This document shows positions 35,766 to 45,031 of a stretch of DNA of 64,000 nucleotides, one piece after another. The stretch spans positions 6,758,001 to 6,822,000 of the forward strand of contig NZ_JASTLB010000001.1 of NCBI RefSeq assembly GCF_030499535.1, given 5' to 3'. Source of the stretch: Streptomyces sp. TG1A-8 (GTDB lineage Bacteria; Actinomycetota; Actinomycetes; Streptomycetales; Streptomycetaceae). Numbering within the stretch: position 1 is the first letter of the stretch; the number at the start of each line of letters is the position of its first letter. Below the pieces are notes generated by a model that saw only the letters and a list, made by a program, of their open reading frames with translations, searched no databases and was not told where the DNA came from. The translations under genes and the position numbers were made by a program.

Positions 35766-36617
35766 GTGACTGACGAGCAGGAGCGGGTGCGACCGTCGGG
35801 AGTGTGGGCCACGGCGGTGGGGGTGGCCAGAGTGCGGGCGCTGGAGACCGAGCGGGAGAACGCGCTGTTCCGCGACCCACTGGCACGGGCCTTCGCCGCC
35901 GCCGGCGGTCTGTGGCCCTCCTCGCCGCCGCTGCCCGACGACGAGGCCGCGCGACGCCGTCGGCTGGCCGTGTCGTTCTCCATCGTCATCAGGACGAAGT
36001 TCCTCGACGACCTGTTGGAGCAGGCCTGCGCGTCCGAGGTCCGGCAGGTCGTGCTGCTCGGTGCCGGCATGGACAGCCGGGCCTTCCGGATGGACTGGCC
36101 CGAGGGCACCCGGCTGTTCGAGGTCGACACCGCCGCCCCGCTGGACTTCAAGGCTTCGGTGCTGCGCCAGGAGCGGGCCGTCGCGCGCTGCGAGCGGATC
36201 ACCGTCGCGGTGGATCTGCGTGAGGACTGGCCGGGCGCACTGGCCGCCGCGGGGCACGACCCGGCCGTGCCGACCGCGTGGGTCGCCGAAGGGCTACTGA
36301 TCTACCTGCCCGAGGATGCGGTGGAGCTACTGCTGGCCCGGATCGGCGCGCGGTCGGCGGCAGGCAGCCGGATGGGGCTGACGTTGGGCTCGCGCGGCGT
36401 GATCGAGCGCTTCGGCGCGGACGCCGCGCCGGGATCGGCGGCGTCCATGTGGGTCTCGGAGATGCCCGACGACCCGGTTGGCTGGCTGGCCGGGCACGGC
36501 TGGGAGGCCGACAGCCACACCCTGCGCGAGCGCGCTGCCGCCTACGGCCGCCCGGTCAGCACCCCGCCGCGGCGCGAGGAGCGGCCCGGCGGACTGATCT
36601 CGGCGGTCCGCCGGTAG
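35766..36617 (+). CDS. SAM-dependent methyltransferase (PPM1/LCMT-like, TIGR00027 type)
   Basis: A 283-residue class I methyltransferase from GTG 35766. It has the order typical of the actinobacterial LCMT-like group: V-A-R-V-R-A-L-E-T-E-R near the start, R-T-K-F-L-D-D-L-L, the SAM motif V-V-L-L-G-A-G-M-D-S-R-A-F-R (about 98-111), the acidic F-E-V-D-T (about 120-124) and A-E-G-L-L-I-Y-L. Many such enzymes methylate carboxyl or hydroxyl groups of metabolites. The substrate is unknown. Confidence 0.88.
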   Translation: MTDEQERVRPSGVWATAVGVARVRALETERENALFRDPLARAFAAAGGLWPSSPPLPDDEAARRRRLAVSFSIVIRTKFLDDLLEQACASEVRQVVLLGAGMDSRAFRMDWPEGTRLFEVDTAAPLDFKASVLRQERAVARCERITVAVDLREDWPGALAAAGHDPAVPTAWVAEGLLIYLPEDAVELLLARIGARSAAGSRMGLTLGSRGVIERFGADAAPGSAASMWVSEMPDDPVGWLAGHGWEADSHTLRERAAAYGRPVSTPPRREERPGGLISAVRR

Positions 36618-36900
36618 AGCGCCGAAGTGGCGCGGTGCGCGGGACCGGGACGGCCCGTGCGTCATGCCGGGGACCGGGTTGCACCGGCCGGGGGGCGGCG
36701 GGAGAGGAGCCGCTGGGCGAGCAGCGCGAGGACGGAGAGGGCGGCGACCGTCGCGGCGTAGCAGCGCCGACCGCGCAACCGTCCCGTCGGCCCCTCAGCT
36801 CCTCCTGCCCGCCCGCGTCACGAACGCACAGCCCGACTGCGGCAAGCGCTGCCCCTTCCGGGGGCTTTCTCACACCAGCCAACTCAATTCAGGGGAAGCC
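36618..36900. other. Spacer with a possible membrane-protein tail
   Basis: On the minus strand at about 36663-36785 a frame ends A-A-T-V-A-A-L-S-V-L-A-L-L-A-Q-R-L-L-S-R-R, which looks like the last helix and Arg-rich tail of a membrane protein. No start or other part of that gene is visible. Confidence 0.3.
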
Positions 36901-37308
36901 ATGATCTACCGCGCCCATGTGGCCACGGTCGGTGCCCTGGCCGTGGCGCTGCTGGCGACCGCGCCCGCCGTCGCGTTGGCGACCGACGCCGCAGAGCTGT
37001 ACACCTGGACCGTGACGGCGCATGCCCTCTCCCCGGGCATGGCAGTCGGATCCGACGCGGCGCTGGGACCTGCAGGTCGCGCCCGCACCTCGTCCGCGTT
37101 GAACGCCGGCGTTCGCAGGACCGAGCGACCGCGTCGGGAACAGCCGGTCCGATCGGCACAGTTGTACGGCCGAGGGACCGGCGCCCACGGGCGGGGAACA
37201 CGGAGACCACCAGGTCCTCCGCCCCACCGGGAGCCGGGCGCCGGGACCGCGGTACGCCCGCCGCACACTCGGACCAAGACGTATTTCCGCAGGAGGACTG
37301 TTCCATGA
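36901..37308 (+). CDS. Putative secreted peptide, probably truncated
   Basis: The ORF has a good ribosome site (CAGGGGAAGCC-ATG) and a signal peptide (A-T-V-G-A-L-A-V-A-L-L-A-T-A-P-A-V-A-L-A) with cleavage near residue 29. About 20 more residues look natural, after which the sequence becomes Arg/Pro-rich and random-like. I think the 5' part of a secreted protein gene has been joined to unrelated sequence. It overlaps the next start by four bases, which may be chance. Confidence 0.4.
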   Translation: MIYRAHVATVGALAVALLATAPAVALATDAAELYTWTVTAHALSPGMAVGSDAALGPAGRARTSSALNAGVRRTERPRREQPVRSAQLYGRGTGAHGRGTRRPPGPPPHREPGAGTAVRPPHTRTKTYFRRRTVP

Positions 37309-38138
37309 CACACCGACCCCTGACGCTCATGGCGGTACACGCCCACCCCGACGACGAGGCCACCGGAACCGGCGGGGTCCTCGCGCGGTACGCGGCGGAA
37401 GGCATCCGCACGGTTCTCGTGACGTGTACCGACGGTGGTTGCGGCGACGGACCGGGGGGTGTCAAGCCGGGCGATCCCGGGCACGACCCGGCGGCGGTCG
37501 CCCTGATGCGCCGTCAAGAACTCGAGGCGAGCTGTGACGTCCTGAAGATCAGCGATCTGGAGATGCTGGACTACGCCGACTCCGGGATGATGGGCTGGCC
37601 GAGCAACGACGCCCCCGGATCCTTCTGGCGGACCCCCGTGCAGGAAGGCGCGGCCCGACTCGCCGAACTCATGCGGCACTACCGCCCTGATGTGGTCGTC
37701 ACCTATGACGAGAACGGCTTCTACGGCCACCCCGACCACATCCAGGCCCATCGCATCACGATGGCGGCGCTGGAGATGACCACACTGGTACCGAAGGTGT
37801 ACTGGACCACGATGCCCCGCTCGATGATGCAGCGGTTCGGCGAGATCATGCGCGAGTTCCGCGAGGACATGCCGGAGCCGGATCCTGCCGAGGCCGCCGC
37901 GCTGGCCGAGATCGGCCTGCCCGACGATGAGATCACCACGTGGGTGGACACCACCGCGTTCAGCGGTCAGAAGTTCGACGCGTTGGCCGCGCACGCCAGT
38001 CAGGGCGAGAACATCTTCTTCCTCAGGATGGGCAAGGAGAGGTTCGGCGAGTTGATGGGCGTGGAGACCTTCCTGCGTGTCCAGGACGCCACCGGCGCGG
38101 TCATCCCCGAGAACGACCTCTTCGCCGGACTGCGCTGA
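37305..38138 (+). CDS. PIG-L/LmbE-family deacetylase (mycothiol-amidase-like)
   Basis: A 277-residue metal-dependent N-deacetylase. The zinc motif A-H-P-D-D-E is at 14-19 and the second ligand motif G-H-P-D-H-I is near 142-147, with T-C-T-D-G-G-C-G-D-G between. This is the fold of MshB and Mca, which cleave N-acetyl-glucosaminyl-inositol or mycothiol S-conjugates. The length and the Y-D-E-N-G-F-Y-G-H-P-D motif fit the Mca-like branch, so it may detoxify mycothiol conjugates or modify a natural product. A single gene. Confidence 0.88.
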   Translation: MTHRPLTLMAVHAHPDDEATGTGGVLARYAAEGIRTVLVTCTDGGCGDGPGGVKPGDPGHDPAAVALMRRQELEASCDVLKISDLEMLDYADSGMMGWPSNDAPGSFWRTPVQEGAARLAELMRHYRPDVVVTYDENGFYGHPDHIQAHRITMAALEMTTLVPKVYWTTMPRSMMQRFGEIMREFREDMPEPDPAEAAALAEIGLPDDEITTWVDTTAFSGQKFDALAAHASQGENIFFLRMGKERFGELMGVETFLRVQDATGAVIPENDLFAGLR

Positions 38139-38538
38139 CCCGCCTGTCCGACCGGCCGGGAAAGCGCATCGACCGCACGGCGTGACCGAGCGGGTCACAC
38201 ACCCGGAGGCTCGTCCACGCGAGTTCCGCTCCGGCGGCTCGGTCAAGGGGACCGGGCTGCCCCGGGGGCCGCCGCGGGGCAGCCCGGCGGAGTGTCCGAT
38301 CTGTTGCGGGACGACGTCGAGTGCCTGTTGACCCTGATGAGATGGGACCGCTGCCGGAGGCGCGTGTTCCTGACGCCTCGGTGGCGGACTGGCAAGCGGT
38401 CCCCGGTCCCATCGGCGAGAGCGGCTGGAAGCCGCGGCCCGCCGCCCGGGGCGCACGGTCTCCGGCACAGCCGTCCGGTCGAACTTCCGGATGTCCCGCG
38501 GACCCTTTCACGAGTGGTGGTCCGGTTCGCGCACACTG
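38139..38538. other. Spacer with an unidentified decayed gene
   Basis: From about 38293 (+) one frame reads S-D-L-L-R-D-D-V-E-C-L-L-T-L-M-R-W-D and the next frame P-L-P-E-A-R-V-P-D-A-S-V-A-D-W-Q-A-V and E-S-G-W-K. These look like parts of one conserved small protein interrupted by a deletion, but I cannot name the family. Confidence 0.35.
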
Positions 38539-38550
38539 GCACGATCGTGC
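38539..38550. promoter_or_regulatory. 12-base palindrome identical to one at 45020
   Basis: GCACGATCGTGC is a perfect palindrome followed by a T-rich stretch. The same 12-mer occurs at 45020-45031 before an alpha/beta-hydrolase pseudogene, and a related 16-mer lies before the TetR gene at 43388. No intact gene starts here. Confidence 0.5.
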
Positions 38551-38641
38551 GTTTGCTTTTATGGCTCGGGAACGGCTCGTCGCCGGACGTCCCGGGGCGC
38601 GCCGGTGATCCGGCCCGGCCCCGGGACGTGGTACGGCCGCT

Positions 38642-39543
38642 TCAGGCCGGTCCGGCCGCCTCGAGGGCCGCCGCCTCGATGAACCGGGCCAGCCTGCGCA
38701 CGCCCTCGACGATGCGGTCCGGCGCCGGGGAACTGCACGAGAGCCGGAGCTGGTGCTCTCCGCCGCCTCCCGCGTAGAAGTCGCCCATGGGCGTCCACAG
38801 CACGCCGAAGGCGCGCGCGGAGTGTTCGAGGGCCTTGGCGTCGGCGGCGAACGGCACGTCGACGACGAGGAAGAAGCCGCCCGTCGGCTCGTTCCAGCGC
38901 ACCCCCAGCTCACGGCGGCGATCTTCGGGGAAGTGCCGCTCCAGCTCGCCCAGCAGGGTGGCCAGGCTGGTGCCGTAGGAGGCGATGGCCTCGGCGTTGG
39001 CCGCGCGCAGCCGGCAGTCGCACTCCACCAGCAGTCCGCCGATGACGGCCTGGGCGACGGCCGAGGTGTTGACGGTCGTCATGCTCTTGATCTTGGACAG
39101 CTCGTCGGCCAGCAGGGAGCGCCGGTCGCCGGGGCCGACGACCTCCTGGTCGGCGACGACGTATCCGACGCGTGCGCCGGGCAGCGCGGTCTTGGCGAAG
39201 GACCCGAGGTGGAGCACCCTGCGGTCGCGGTCCATCGACTTCAGCGTGGGGCGGGCGGACCCCGCGCGGACGAAGAACCCGTACGGGTCGTCCTCCAGGA
39301 TCAGCAGGTCCGCCTCCGCCGCCACCCGGAGCAGCCGCTCCCGCGCGGCCACGGTCATGCTCTTGCCCGACGGGTTGGCGAAGTCCGGCACCAGGTACAG
39401 GGCGCGCGGCCGGCCGCCCGCCTCCCGCACCCGCCGCGCGGCGGCCAGGAAGGCCTCCGGGTCGGGGCCGTCGGCGCCCTCCGGGACGGGGTGGACGGCG
39501 ATGTCGAGCAGGCGGGCGGCGCCGGTGATGCCGACGGCGCGGA
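38642..39543 (-). pseudogene. PLP aminotransferase lacking its N-terminus (HpgT-like)
   Basis: About 300 residues of a fold-type I aminotransferase: Y-L-V-P-D-F-A-N-P-S-G, L-I-L-E-D-D-P-Y-G-F-F, then the PLP-lysine motif G-S-F-A-K-T-A-L-P-G-A-R-V-G and R-W-N-E-P-T-G-G-F-F. The frame is open upstream but the first 120 or so residues are cut off exactly where a FabF fragment on the other strand begins. The motifs fit the 4-hydroxyphenylglycine aminotransferase (HpgT) or 2-aminoadipate type. The neighbouring hydroxymandelate synthase favours HpgT. Confidence 0.7.
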
Positions 39544-39957
39544 GCCCTTCGCACGGGCGGTCTGGCGCCCGACGACATCGGGTACGTCAACGCGCACGGT
39601 ACCGCCACCAAACTGGGCGACGTCGCCGAGACCAGGGCCGTGCGGGCCGTGTTCGGGGACCGCTCGCCGGCTGTGAGCGGCACCAAGTCCATGACCGGGC
39701 ACCTGCTCGGCGGCTCGGGCGCGGTGGAGGCCGCGATCTGCGCACTGGCCGTCTCGCGCGGCCTGCTGCCGCCCACCCACAACCTGGACGAGGTGGACCC
39801 GGCCTGCGACCTCGACCACGTGCGCGGCGGAGCCCGGCGCACCCCGGTCGAGGCCGCGATGTCCAACTCGTTCGCCTTCGGCGGCCACAACGTCAGCCTG
39901 CTGTTCGGCACGGCCGGCACCCGCATCAAGCGGTCGGAACAGGGAGAGAGCACGTGA
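39544..39957 (+). pseudogene. 3-oxoacyl-ACP synthase II (FabF) C-terminal fragment
   Basis: 137 residues contain the two active-site histidines of KAS II (N-A-H-G-T-A-T and T-G-H-L-L-G-G-S-G-A) and the final N-S-F-A-F-G-G-H-N loop. The N-terminal half with the catalytic cysteine is deleted. It abuts the aminotransferase fragment head to head, and its TGA overlaps the GTG of the following gene, so these genes were in one operon. Confidence 0.8.
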
Positions 39958-41017
39958 ACATGGAAGCCGTGGACCACGTCGAGTTCTACGTCGGCGACGC
40001 CCAGCAGTCCGCGTTCTACCTGTGCACCGCGTTCGGCTTCCGGGTGCGCGGCCAGGCGGGCCCCGAGACGGGCCGAGCGGACAGCCGGTCCCTGCTGCTG
40101 GGCCAGGGCGGCACGGACATCCTGCTCACCTCCGCGCTCACCCCCGACCACCCGGCGGCCCAGTACGTCTCCCGGCACGGCGACGGCGTGGCCAACATCG
40201 CCTTCGGGGTGAGCGACGCCGCCAAGGCGTTCGAGACGGCCGTCGAGCGGGGGGCGCCGCCCGTGGAGGAGCCCGTCGCGCACGGCCGGTGCGACGCCGA
40301 GGTCGTCACGGCGTCCGTGCTCGGCTTCGGCGACGTCGCGCACCGCTTCACGCAGCGGACCGGGGACCGGGACGATTTCCTGCCCGGCACGATGGACATC
40401 TTCGCCCGCGATCCCGGCCAGGGCGAGCAGATGCTGCACACCGTCGACCACGCGGCGATCTGCCTGCCGACGGGCCGGCTGCGGCCCACGGTCGCCTTCT
40501 ACGAGGAGGTCCTCGGGTTCAGCCAGATCTTCGAGGAGTTCATCGAGGTCGGCGAGCAGGCCGTGGACTCCAAGGTGGTGCAGAGCCCGTCCGGCAAGGT
40601 CACCTTCACGCTCATCGAGCCCGTGGCCGACTGCCGGCCCGGCCAGATCGACGCGTTCCTGGCACGCCACGGCGGCGCCGGTGTGCAGCACCCGCCCTGC
40701 TCACCGACGACATCGTCGCCACGGTGCCGGCCATGGAAGCCCGCGGCGTCGGCTTCCTGGAGACCCCCGGCACCTACTACGACGAGCTGGCGCAGCGCAT
40801 GGGCGAGCCCGACCTGCGCATCGAGGACCTGCGGCGCACCAACGTGCTGGTCGACGAGGGCCACTGGGGCCAGGTCTTCCAGATCTTCACCCAGTCCATG
40901 CACGTGCGGAAGACCTTCTTCCGGGAGGTCATCGACCGGCGCGGTGCCCGCACCTTCGGCAGCGGCAACATCAAGGCGCTGCACGAGGCCGTGGCCCGCG
41001 AGAAGGCGATGGCCTGA
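39954..41017 (+). pseudogene. hmaS: 4-hydroxymandelate synthase, frameshifted
   Basis: The protein (about 350 residues) is of the HPPD/HmaS class of Fe(II) oxygenases. It is closer to HmaS: D-H-V-E-F-Y-V near the start, then D-H-A-A-I-C-L, Y-E-E-V-L-G-F-S-Q-I-F, V-V-Q-S-P-S-G-K-V and G-T-F-G-S-G-N-I-K-A-L. Iron ligands are His in T-V-D-H, His in G-V-Q-H and Glu in F-R-E-V-I-D. Directly after G-V-Q-H, near 40690, one base is missing and the rest continues in another frame. HmaS makes 4-hydroxymandelate from 4-hydroxyphenylpyruvate for hydroxyphenylglycine. The GTG start overlaps the FabF stop. Confidence 0.78.
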
Positions 41018-41118
41018 CGCCGCGAGCGGCACCGCACGAGAGGGCGGCGTCGATCCCGGCCCAGCCCGCCCCGCACCCCCGCCCGTCCCGACCCCGACCG
41101 AGGCACCGAAGGAACACC

Positions 41119-42038
41119 GTGACTGCTCAGGACCTCACCCACTTCGCACTGACCGACGAGGAGCGCGCGCTCCTGCCCACCGACGAGGAAGTCGGCTTCT
41201 ACGCCGAGCACGGCTGGTACCTGTCCAAGAAGCTCTTCAGCGACGAGGAGATCGACCTCCTGGAGTCGGCCCGCGAGCGCTTCCACGCCGGCCACCGCGA
41301 CCGCACCCTGCCGGTGCGCCCGCCCAAGCTGGCCTACTGGGAGCCCGAGCACGGCCCGGTGCAGCGGCACAACGACTACATCCACTACGAGGACGAACAC
41401 CATCGGCCGCGTCCTGCGCAAGCCGCTGCTCGGCGCGGTGGCCGCGCGGCTCGCCGAGGCGGCGGAGACCAGGGTGTTCCAGTCCACCCTGATCTACAAG
41501 CCGCCGGTGGCCGAGGAGCAGTCGAACATCGTGCCCTGGCACTTCGACCGGCACTACTGGGCCACCTCCACCTCCGAGCGGATGCTGACCGCGTTCATCC
41601 CCTTCCACGACTGCGACGAGGAGATGGGCACGATCACCATGGTGGACGGCAGCCACCTGTGGAAGGAGACCGCCGCCAACGACGCCACCTCGCTGCACTT
41701 CGCCGAGCGCGCACGCGGTGAACTCGAACCGGATGCTGGAGGAGAACGCCGCCTACAACAACGCCGAGGTCCGCAAGGTCCCGATGGTGATCCCCAAGGG
41801 CCACGTCAGCTTCCACCACTGCCGCACCCACCACGGCAGCGGTCCCAACCTCAGCGACCGGCCCCGCCGCGCCATCTCCTTCCACCTCCAGGACGGCGAG
41901 AACCGCTACCGCGCCTTCCGCCGCTCCGACGGCACCCCCGTGGCGTACAACCACGACGTGCTCGTGCGCAGGACCCCCGAGGGGCTCCCGGACTACGCGG
42001 ACCCCGAGTTTCTGCCCGTGCTGTGGCGCACCCGCTGA
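41119..42038 (+). pseudogene. Phytanoyl-CoA dioxygenase (PhyH)-family gene with two frameshifts
   Basis: From GTG 41119 (ribosome site GAAGGAA) the frames join as one protein of about 305 residues: E-H-G-W-Y-L-S-K-K-L-F-S, then after an inserted base near 41398 W-H-F-D-R-H-Y-W (His/Asp iron ligands) and M-G-T-I-T-M-V-D-G-S-H, and after a second shift near 41712 V-S-F-H-H-C-R-T-H-H-G-S-G-P-N (distal His and the Arg region). PhyH enzymes are 2-oxoglutarate oxygenases that often hydroxylate or halogenate amino acids and acyl chains in biosynthetic clusters. All iron ligands are still encoded. Confidence 0.78.
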
Positions 42039-42672
42039 TGCGCACCGTCGTGGTGGTCGGGACGGGTCCGATCGGCACGTCGATCGCGCTGGCGCTGCGG
42101 AGCCGGGGCTTCACCCCCCACCTCCTCGACGAGGACCCCGGGGCCGCGCGCACCGCGGCCGCCCTCGGCGCGGGGGTGGTGGGAGCGCCCCGCGCCCCGG
42201 TGGACCTGGCCGTCCTCGCCGTGCCCCGCAGCACGTCGCGCCGTCCCTGCACCAGCAGCAGATGCGCGGGCTGGCCCAGGACTTCACCGACGTCTCCAGC
42301 GTCAAGGCGTGGCCCCAGCGGGAGGCCGCGGAGCTGGGCTGCGACCTGGCCCGTTTCGTGGGCGGGCACCCGATGGCGGGCCGGGAGCAGTCCGGGCCGC
42401 TCGCGGCGCTGGCCGACCTCTTCCACGGCCGGCCGTGGGTGCTGACCCCGGCCGGCAGCGCCGGTGAGCGGGCGGTCGGCCGGGTGACGGCGCTCGCCGA
42501 ACTCTGCGGGGCGCGCCCGGTGGTGATGGACCCCGCCCAGCACGACCGGGCGGTGGCCCTCGTCTCGCACACCCCGCACCTGGTCGCGAGCCTGCTGGCC
42601 GGCCGGCTGCTGGACGGCGACGAGTCCCACCTCCAGCTCGCCGGACAGGGGCTGCTCGACGCCACCCGGATC
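42038..42672 (+). pseudogene. Prephenate dehydrogenase, frameshifted and 3'-truncated
   Basis: The ATG overlaps the PhyH stop (TGATG). The start V-V-V-V-G-T-G-P-I-G-T-S-I is the Rossmann motif. After a shift near 42235 the frame continues F-T-D-V-S-S-V-K, G-G-H-P-M-A-G-R-E-Q-S-G and V-S-H-T-P-H-L-V, the hallmark motifs of TyrA. The C-terminal dimer domain is cut at about 42672, where it joins FabI sequence. In hydroxyphenylglycine clusters such a gene boosts 4-hydroxyphenylpyruvate supply. Confidence 0.78.
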
Positions 42673-43302
42673 ACCCGGCGGCTGCCCCGGCCGGCCCCGC
42701 TCGCCGAACTCGACGTCCAGGACAAGGGGCACCTGGACAGCCTGGCCGACCGGATAGGGGAGCGGGTGGGGGGCGGTGCCCGCCTGGACGGCGTCGTGCA
42801 CTCCATCGCCTTCGCCCCGCAGGACGCGATGGGCGGCAACCTCCCCGCCACCGGCTGGGACTCGGTGGCGACCGCGGTCGAGGTGTCCGCCTACTCCCTC
42901 AAGGCGCTCGCCATGGCGTGCCTGCCGCTGATGGACGAGCGCGGCGGGTCGATCGTGGGCCTCGACTTCGACGCGGGTGTGGCCTGGCCCGCGTACGACT
43001 GGATGGGTGTGGCCAAGGCCGCCCTGGAGGCCACCTCCCGCTACGTCGCCCGCGACCTCGGGCCGCGTGGCATCCGCTGCAACCTGGTGGCGGCCGGACC
43101 CGTCAAGACCATGGCGGCCCGGCACATCCCGGGGTTCGAGACCTTCCGCGAGGTGTGGGAGACCCGCGCCCCGATCGGCTGGGACCTCTCCGACCCCGAA
43201 CCGGCGGCCCGCGCGATCGTCGCCCTGCTGTCCGACTGGTTCCCCCGTACGACGGGGGAGATCGTGCACGTCGACGGCGGTGTGCACGTCATCGGGGCAT
43301 GA
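42673..43302 (+). pseudogene. Enoyl-ACP reductase FabI, N-terminus replaced
   Basis: About 210 residues match FabI: D-G-V-V-H-S-I-A-F-A-P, S-A-Y-S-L-K-A-L, the catalytic region Y-D-W-M-G-V-A-K-A-A-L and G-P-R-G-I-R-C-N-L-V-A-A-G-P-V-K-T, ending G-E-I-V-H-V-D-G-G. The N-terminal nucleotide-binding motif is missing. The fragment is fused in frame to the preceding prephenate-dehydrogenase fragment, giving one open frame from 42262 to 43302. Confidence 0.78.
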
Positions 43303-43387
43303 CGGCGGACGCGGGCACGAAGGGCGGCGGCCTGCTCGGAAGAGCAGGCCGCCGCCCTGGTCGCCGGTGCCGGAGCCGGCCGTGGCG

Positions 43388-44038
43388 TTACGGAGCGGCC
43401 GGCAGCAGCGACGGGTCGGTGGTCTCCGACCGCAGGCGGTTGAGGATGGCCCTGGCCGCCTTGTCGTAGCACGTGAACTCGTTGTGCAGGACGGACTCGG
43501 CGTTCGCCATCTCCAGGAACGCCACGATCTCGAAAACCAGTTGCGGGATGTCGGCGTCCGGCGCGAGTTCGCCCGCCCGCTGCGCCTCCCGCGCGGTCTG
43601 CTCCAGGTACGAGAACCAGTTGACGCGGGCCGCGGCGAGCGTGTCGTGGACCCTGCCCTCGCGGGCGGCGTACTCGGCGGAGACCGAGTAGAAGAAGCAG
43701 CCGCCGGGGAAAACCCGGTCCTTGGAGTAGGTGAGCCAGCCGGTGCACAGGCGCCACAGGCGGCCGAGGCCCGCCGGCAGGTCCCGTGCGGGCTGGACCA
43801 CGTGCTCCAGGTACACCGTGATGGCCGTGCGGATGGTGGCGAGCTGGAGGTCCTCCTTGGAGCCGAACAGGGCGAACACGCCACTCTTGCTGAGGTTCAG
43901 CTCGTTCGCGAGCTGCCCCATGGACAGCACCGCGAGACCGTCCACGGAGGCGATCTCCACCGCTCGTCTGAGAATGAGCCGGCGGGTCTGGTTTCCGCGC
44001 GCGATCCGGCCGTCGGCCTGCGTCCCTGCCACGCCCAT
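43388..44038 (-). CDS. TetR-family regulator
   Basis: A 216-residue TetR protein. The helix-turn-helix includes L-A-N-E-L-N-L-S-K-S-G-V-F-A-L-F-G-S-K-E-D-L (about 40-62). The C-terminal domain contains W-L-T-Y-S-K-D-R-V-F-P-G-G-C-F-F, the signature of the TetR_C group with a conserved G-G-C-F. I chose ATG 44038; GTG 44050 is possible. The near-palindrome at 44105-44120 in its promoter and the similar sites elsewhere suggest that it controls itself and the alpha/beta-hydrolase genes nearby. Confidence 0.87.
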   Translation of the reverse strand: MGVAGTQADGRIARGNQTRRLILRRAVEIASVDGLAVLSMGQLANELNLSKSGVFALFGSKEDLQLATIRTAITVYLEHVVQPARDLPAGLGRLWRLCTGWLTYSKDRVFPGGCFFYSVSAEYAAREGRVHDTLAAARVNWFSYLEQTAREAQRAGELAPDADIPQLVFEIVAFLEMANAESVLHNEFTCYDKAARAILNRLRSETTDPSLLPAAP

Positions 44039-44104
44039 GAGCACCCCCACTCTCCTGGAACCGGAATTTCCCGGCGCCGTTGAGGTGGTTCCAGTGTAGC
44101 GAAT

Positions 44105-44120
44105 GCACAGACGTTCGTGC
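44105..44120. promoter_or_regulatory. Putative operator of the TetR gene
   Basis: GCACAGACGTTCGTGC is palindromic if purine/pyrimidine matches are allowed (GCAC-RR-ACGT-YY-GTGC). It lies 67 bases before the TetR start and resembles the GCACGATCGTGC sites at 38539 and 45020. Confidence 0.5.
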
Positions 44121-44129
44121 GGTTAACGT

Positions 44130-44973
44130 GCGACGAAGCGGAAGAGATCAGTCCACGGCGAGGGCCCGCGGATCCGCCCCGCCGCCGGTGTCCGAGGCCG
44201 CTCGTGACGACGAGCCGGGCCCGGTCGCCGAAGGCCGCGGCCAGTCGGCGGCCCTGGGCCGGCGCGATCCCGGTGTCGTCCTCGTCGTGGACCACGAGCA
44301 GGGGCGCGCGCACGATCCGCGGCATGTCCGTGAGCGAGAACGGCACCTCGTCCAGGGGCAGGTCGGGGAAGAGCCGCCCGCGGATCTCGTCGCGCAGACG
44401 TGCCTTGAGCCGGTCGCGCGCCTTCAGCTCCGTGCAGAACTCCTCGGCCGGGTGGTCGAGGTCGCAGACGCCGCTGATGGTGACGATCTTCCGCGTCTCC
44501 GCCCCGTGCTTCCGCCCGAAGAACGAGTCCGGCACGCCCATCGAGTGGGCGATCAGGCACTCGAACGTGCCGTACCGGTCGTGCGGCGCGGTGACGACGT
44601 CCCGGTACCCCAGGATCGTGGCGCTGCGGCCGCCGGCGTCACCGTGGCCGGGGCGTCGACGGCGATCACGCTGTGGCCGCGGTCGAGCAGCCGGGGCGAA
44701 GCCGGACAGCCGTGAGGCGTGCGACTGCCAGCCGTGCACCAGCAGCACGGGCCGGCTGCCGTCGTCCCAGCGGTACGCCACCGCGTGCTTGCCGCCGCCG
44801 GCGTCCACGCGGTCGACGTGCGCCTTCCCCGGCAGTTCGCGCTCGGCGGACCGCGGCCGGCTGCGCGCGAGCGGCATGTGGAACAACGTGAACGCGCCCC
44901 TGCCCACCAGCCGTCCCGGGACGAGGGAGGCGGCGTTGAGGACGGCGCTCGCGACGGCCTCGGTGGGTTTCAC
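44130..44973 (-). pseudogene. Alpha/beta hydrolase with several frameshifts
   Basis: From GTG 44973 (ribosome site GAGGAG) the parts of an alpha/beta hydrolase related to the intact gene at 46532-47425 can be assembled: P-V-L-L-V-H-G-W-Q-S-H-A-S-R, then shifts near 44690 and 44640, then the nucleophile elbow A-H-S-M-G and V-V-H-D-E-D-D-T-G-I-A-P (acid residue) and G-L-G-H-R-R (His), with the tail again out of frame. It should encode about 285 residues. A perfect palindrome lies 47 bases upstream. Confidence 0.7.
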
Positions 44974-45019
44974 GCTCGCTGCTCCTCGGTCCGGCATCGG
45001 AAGCCTGATACATTAGCAC

Positions 45020-45031
45020 GCACGATCGTGC
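45020..45031. promoter_or_regulatory. 12-base palindrome upstream of the hydrolase pseudogene
   Basis: GCACGATCGTGC is a perfect palindrome within an AT-rich promoter stretch (TAGCAC upstream, TTTTTTGTATT downstream). It is identical to the site at 38539-38550 and is a candidate operator for the TetR protein encoded at 43388-44038. Confidence 0.55.

Noticed and set aside
36901..37308. Operon between the small secreted ORF and the PIG-L gene because of the ATGA overlap
   Set aside because: The second half of the first ORF looks random, so the overlap is probably accidental.
39954..41017. Tyrosine-catabolic HPPD
   Set aside because: The C-terminal block G-T-F-G-S-G-N-I-K-A-L and D-H-A-A-I-C-L are closer to hydroxymandelate synthase, and the neighbours fit hydroxyphenylglycine supply rather than homogentisate breakdown.
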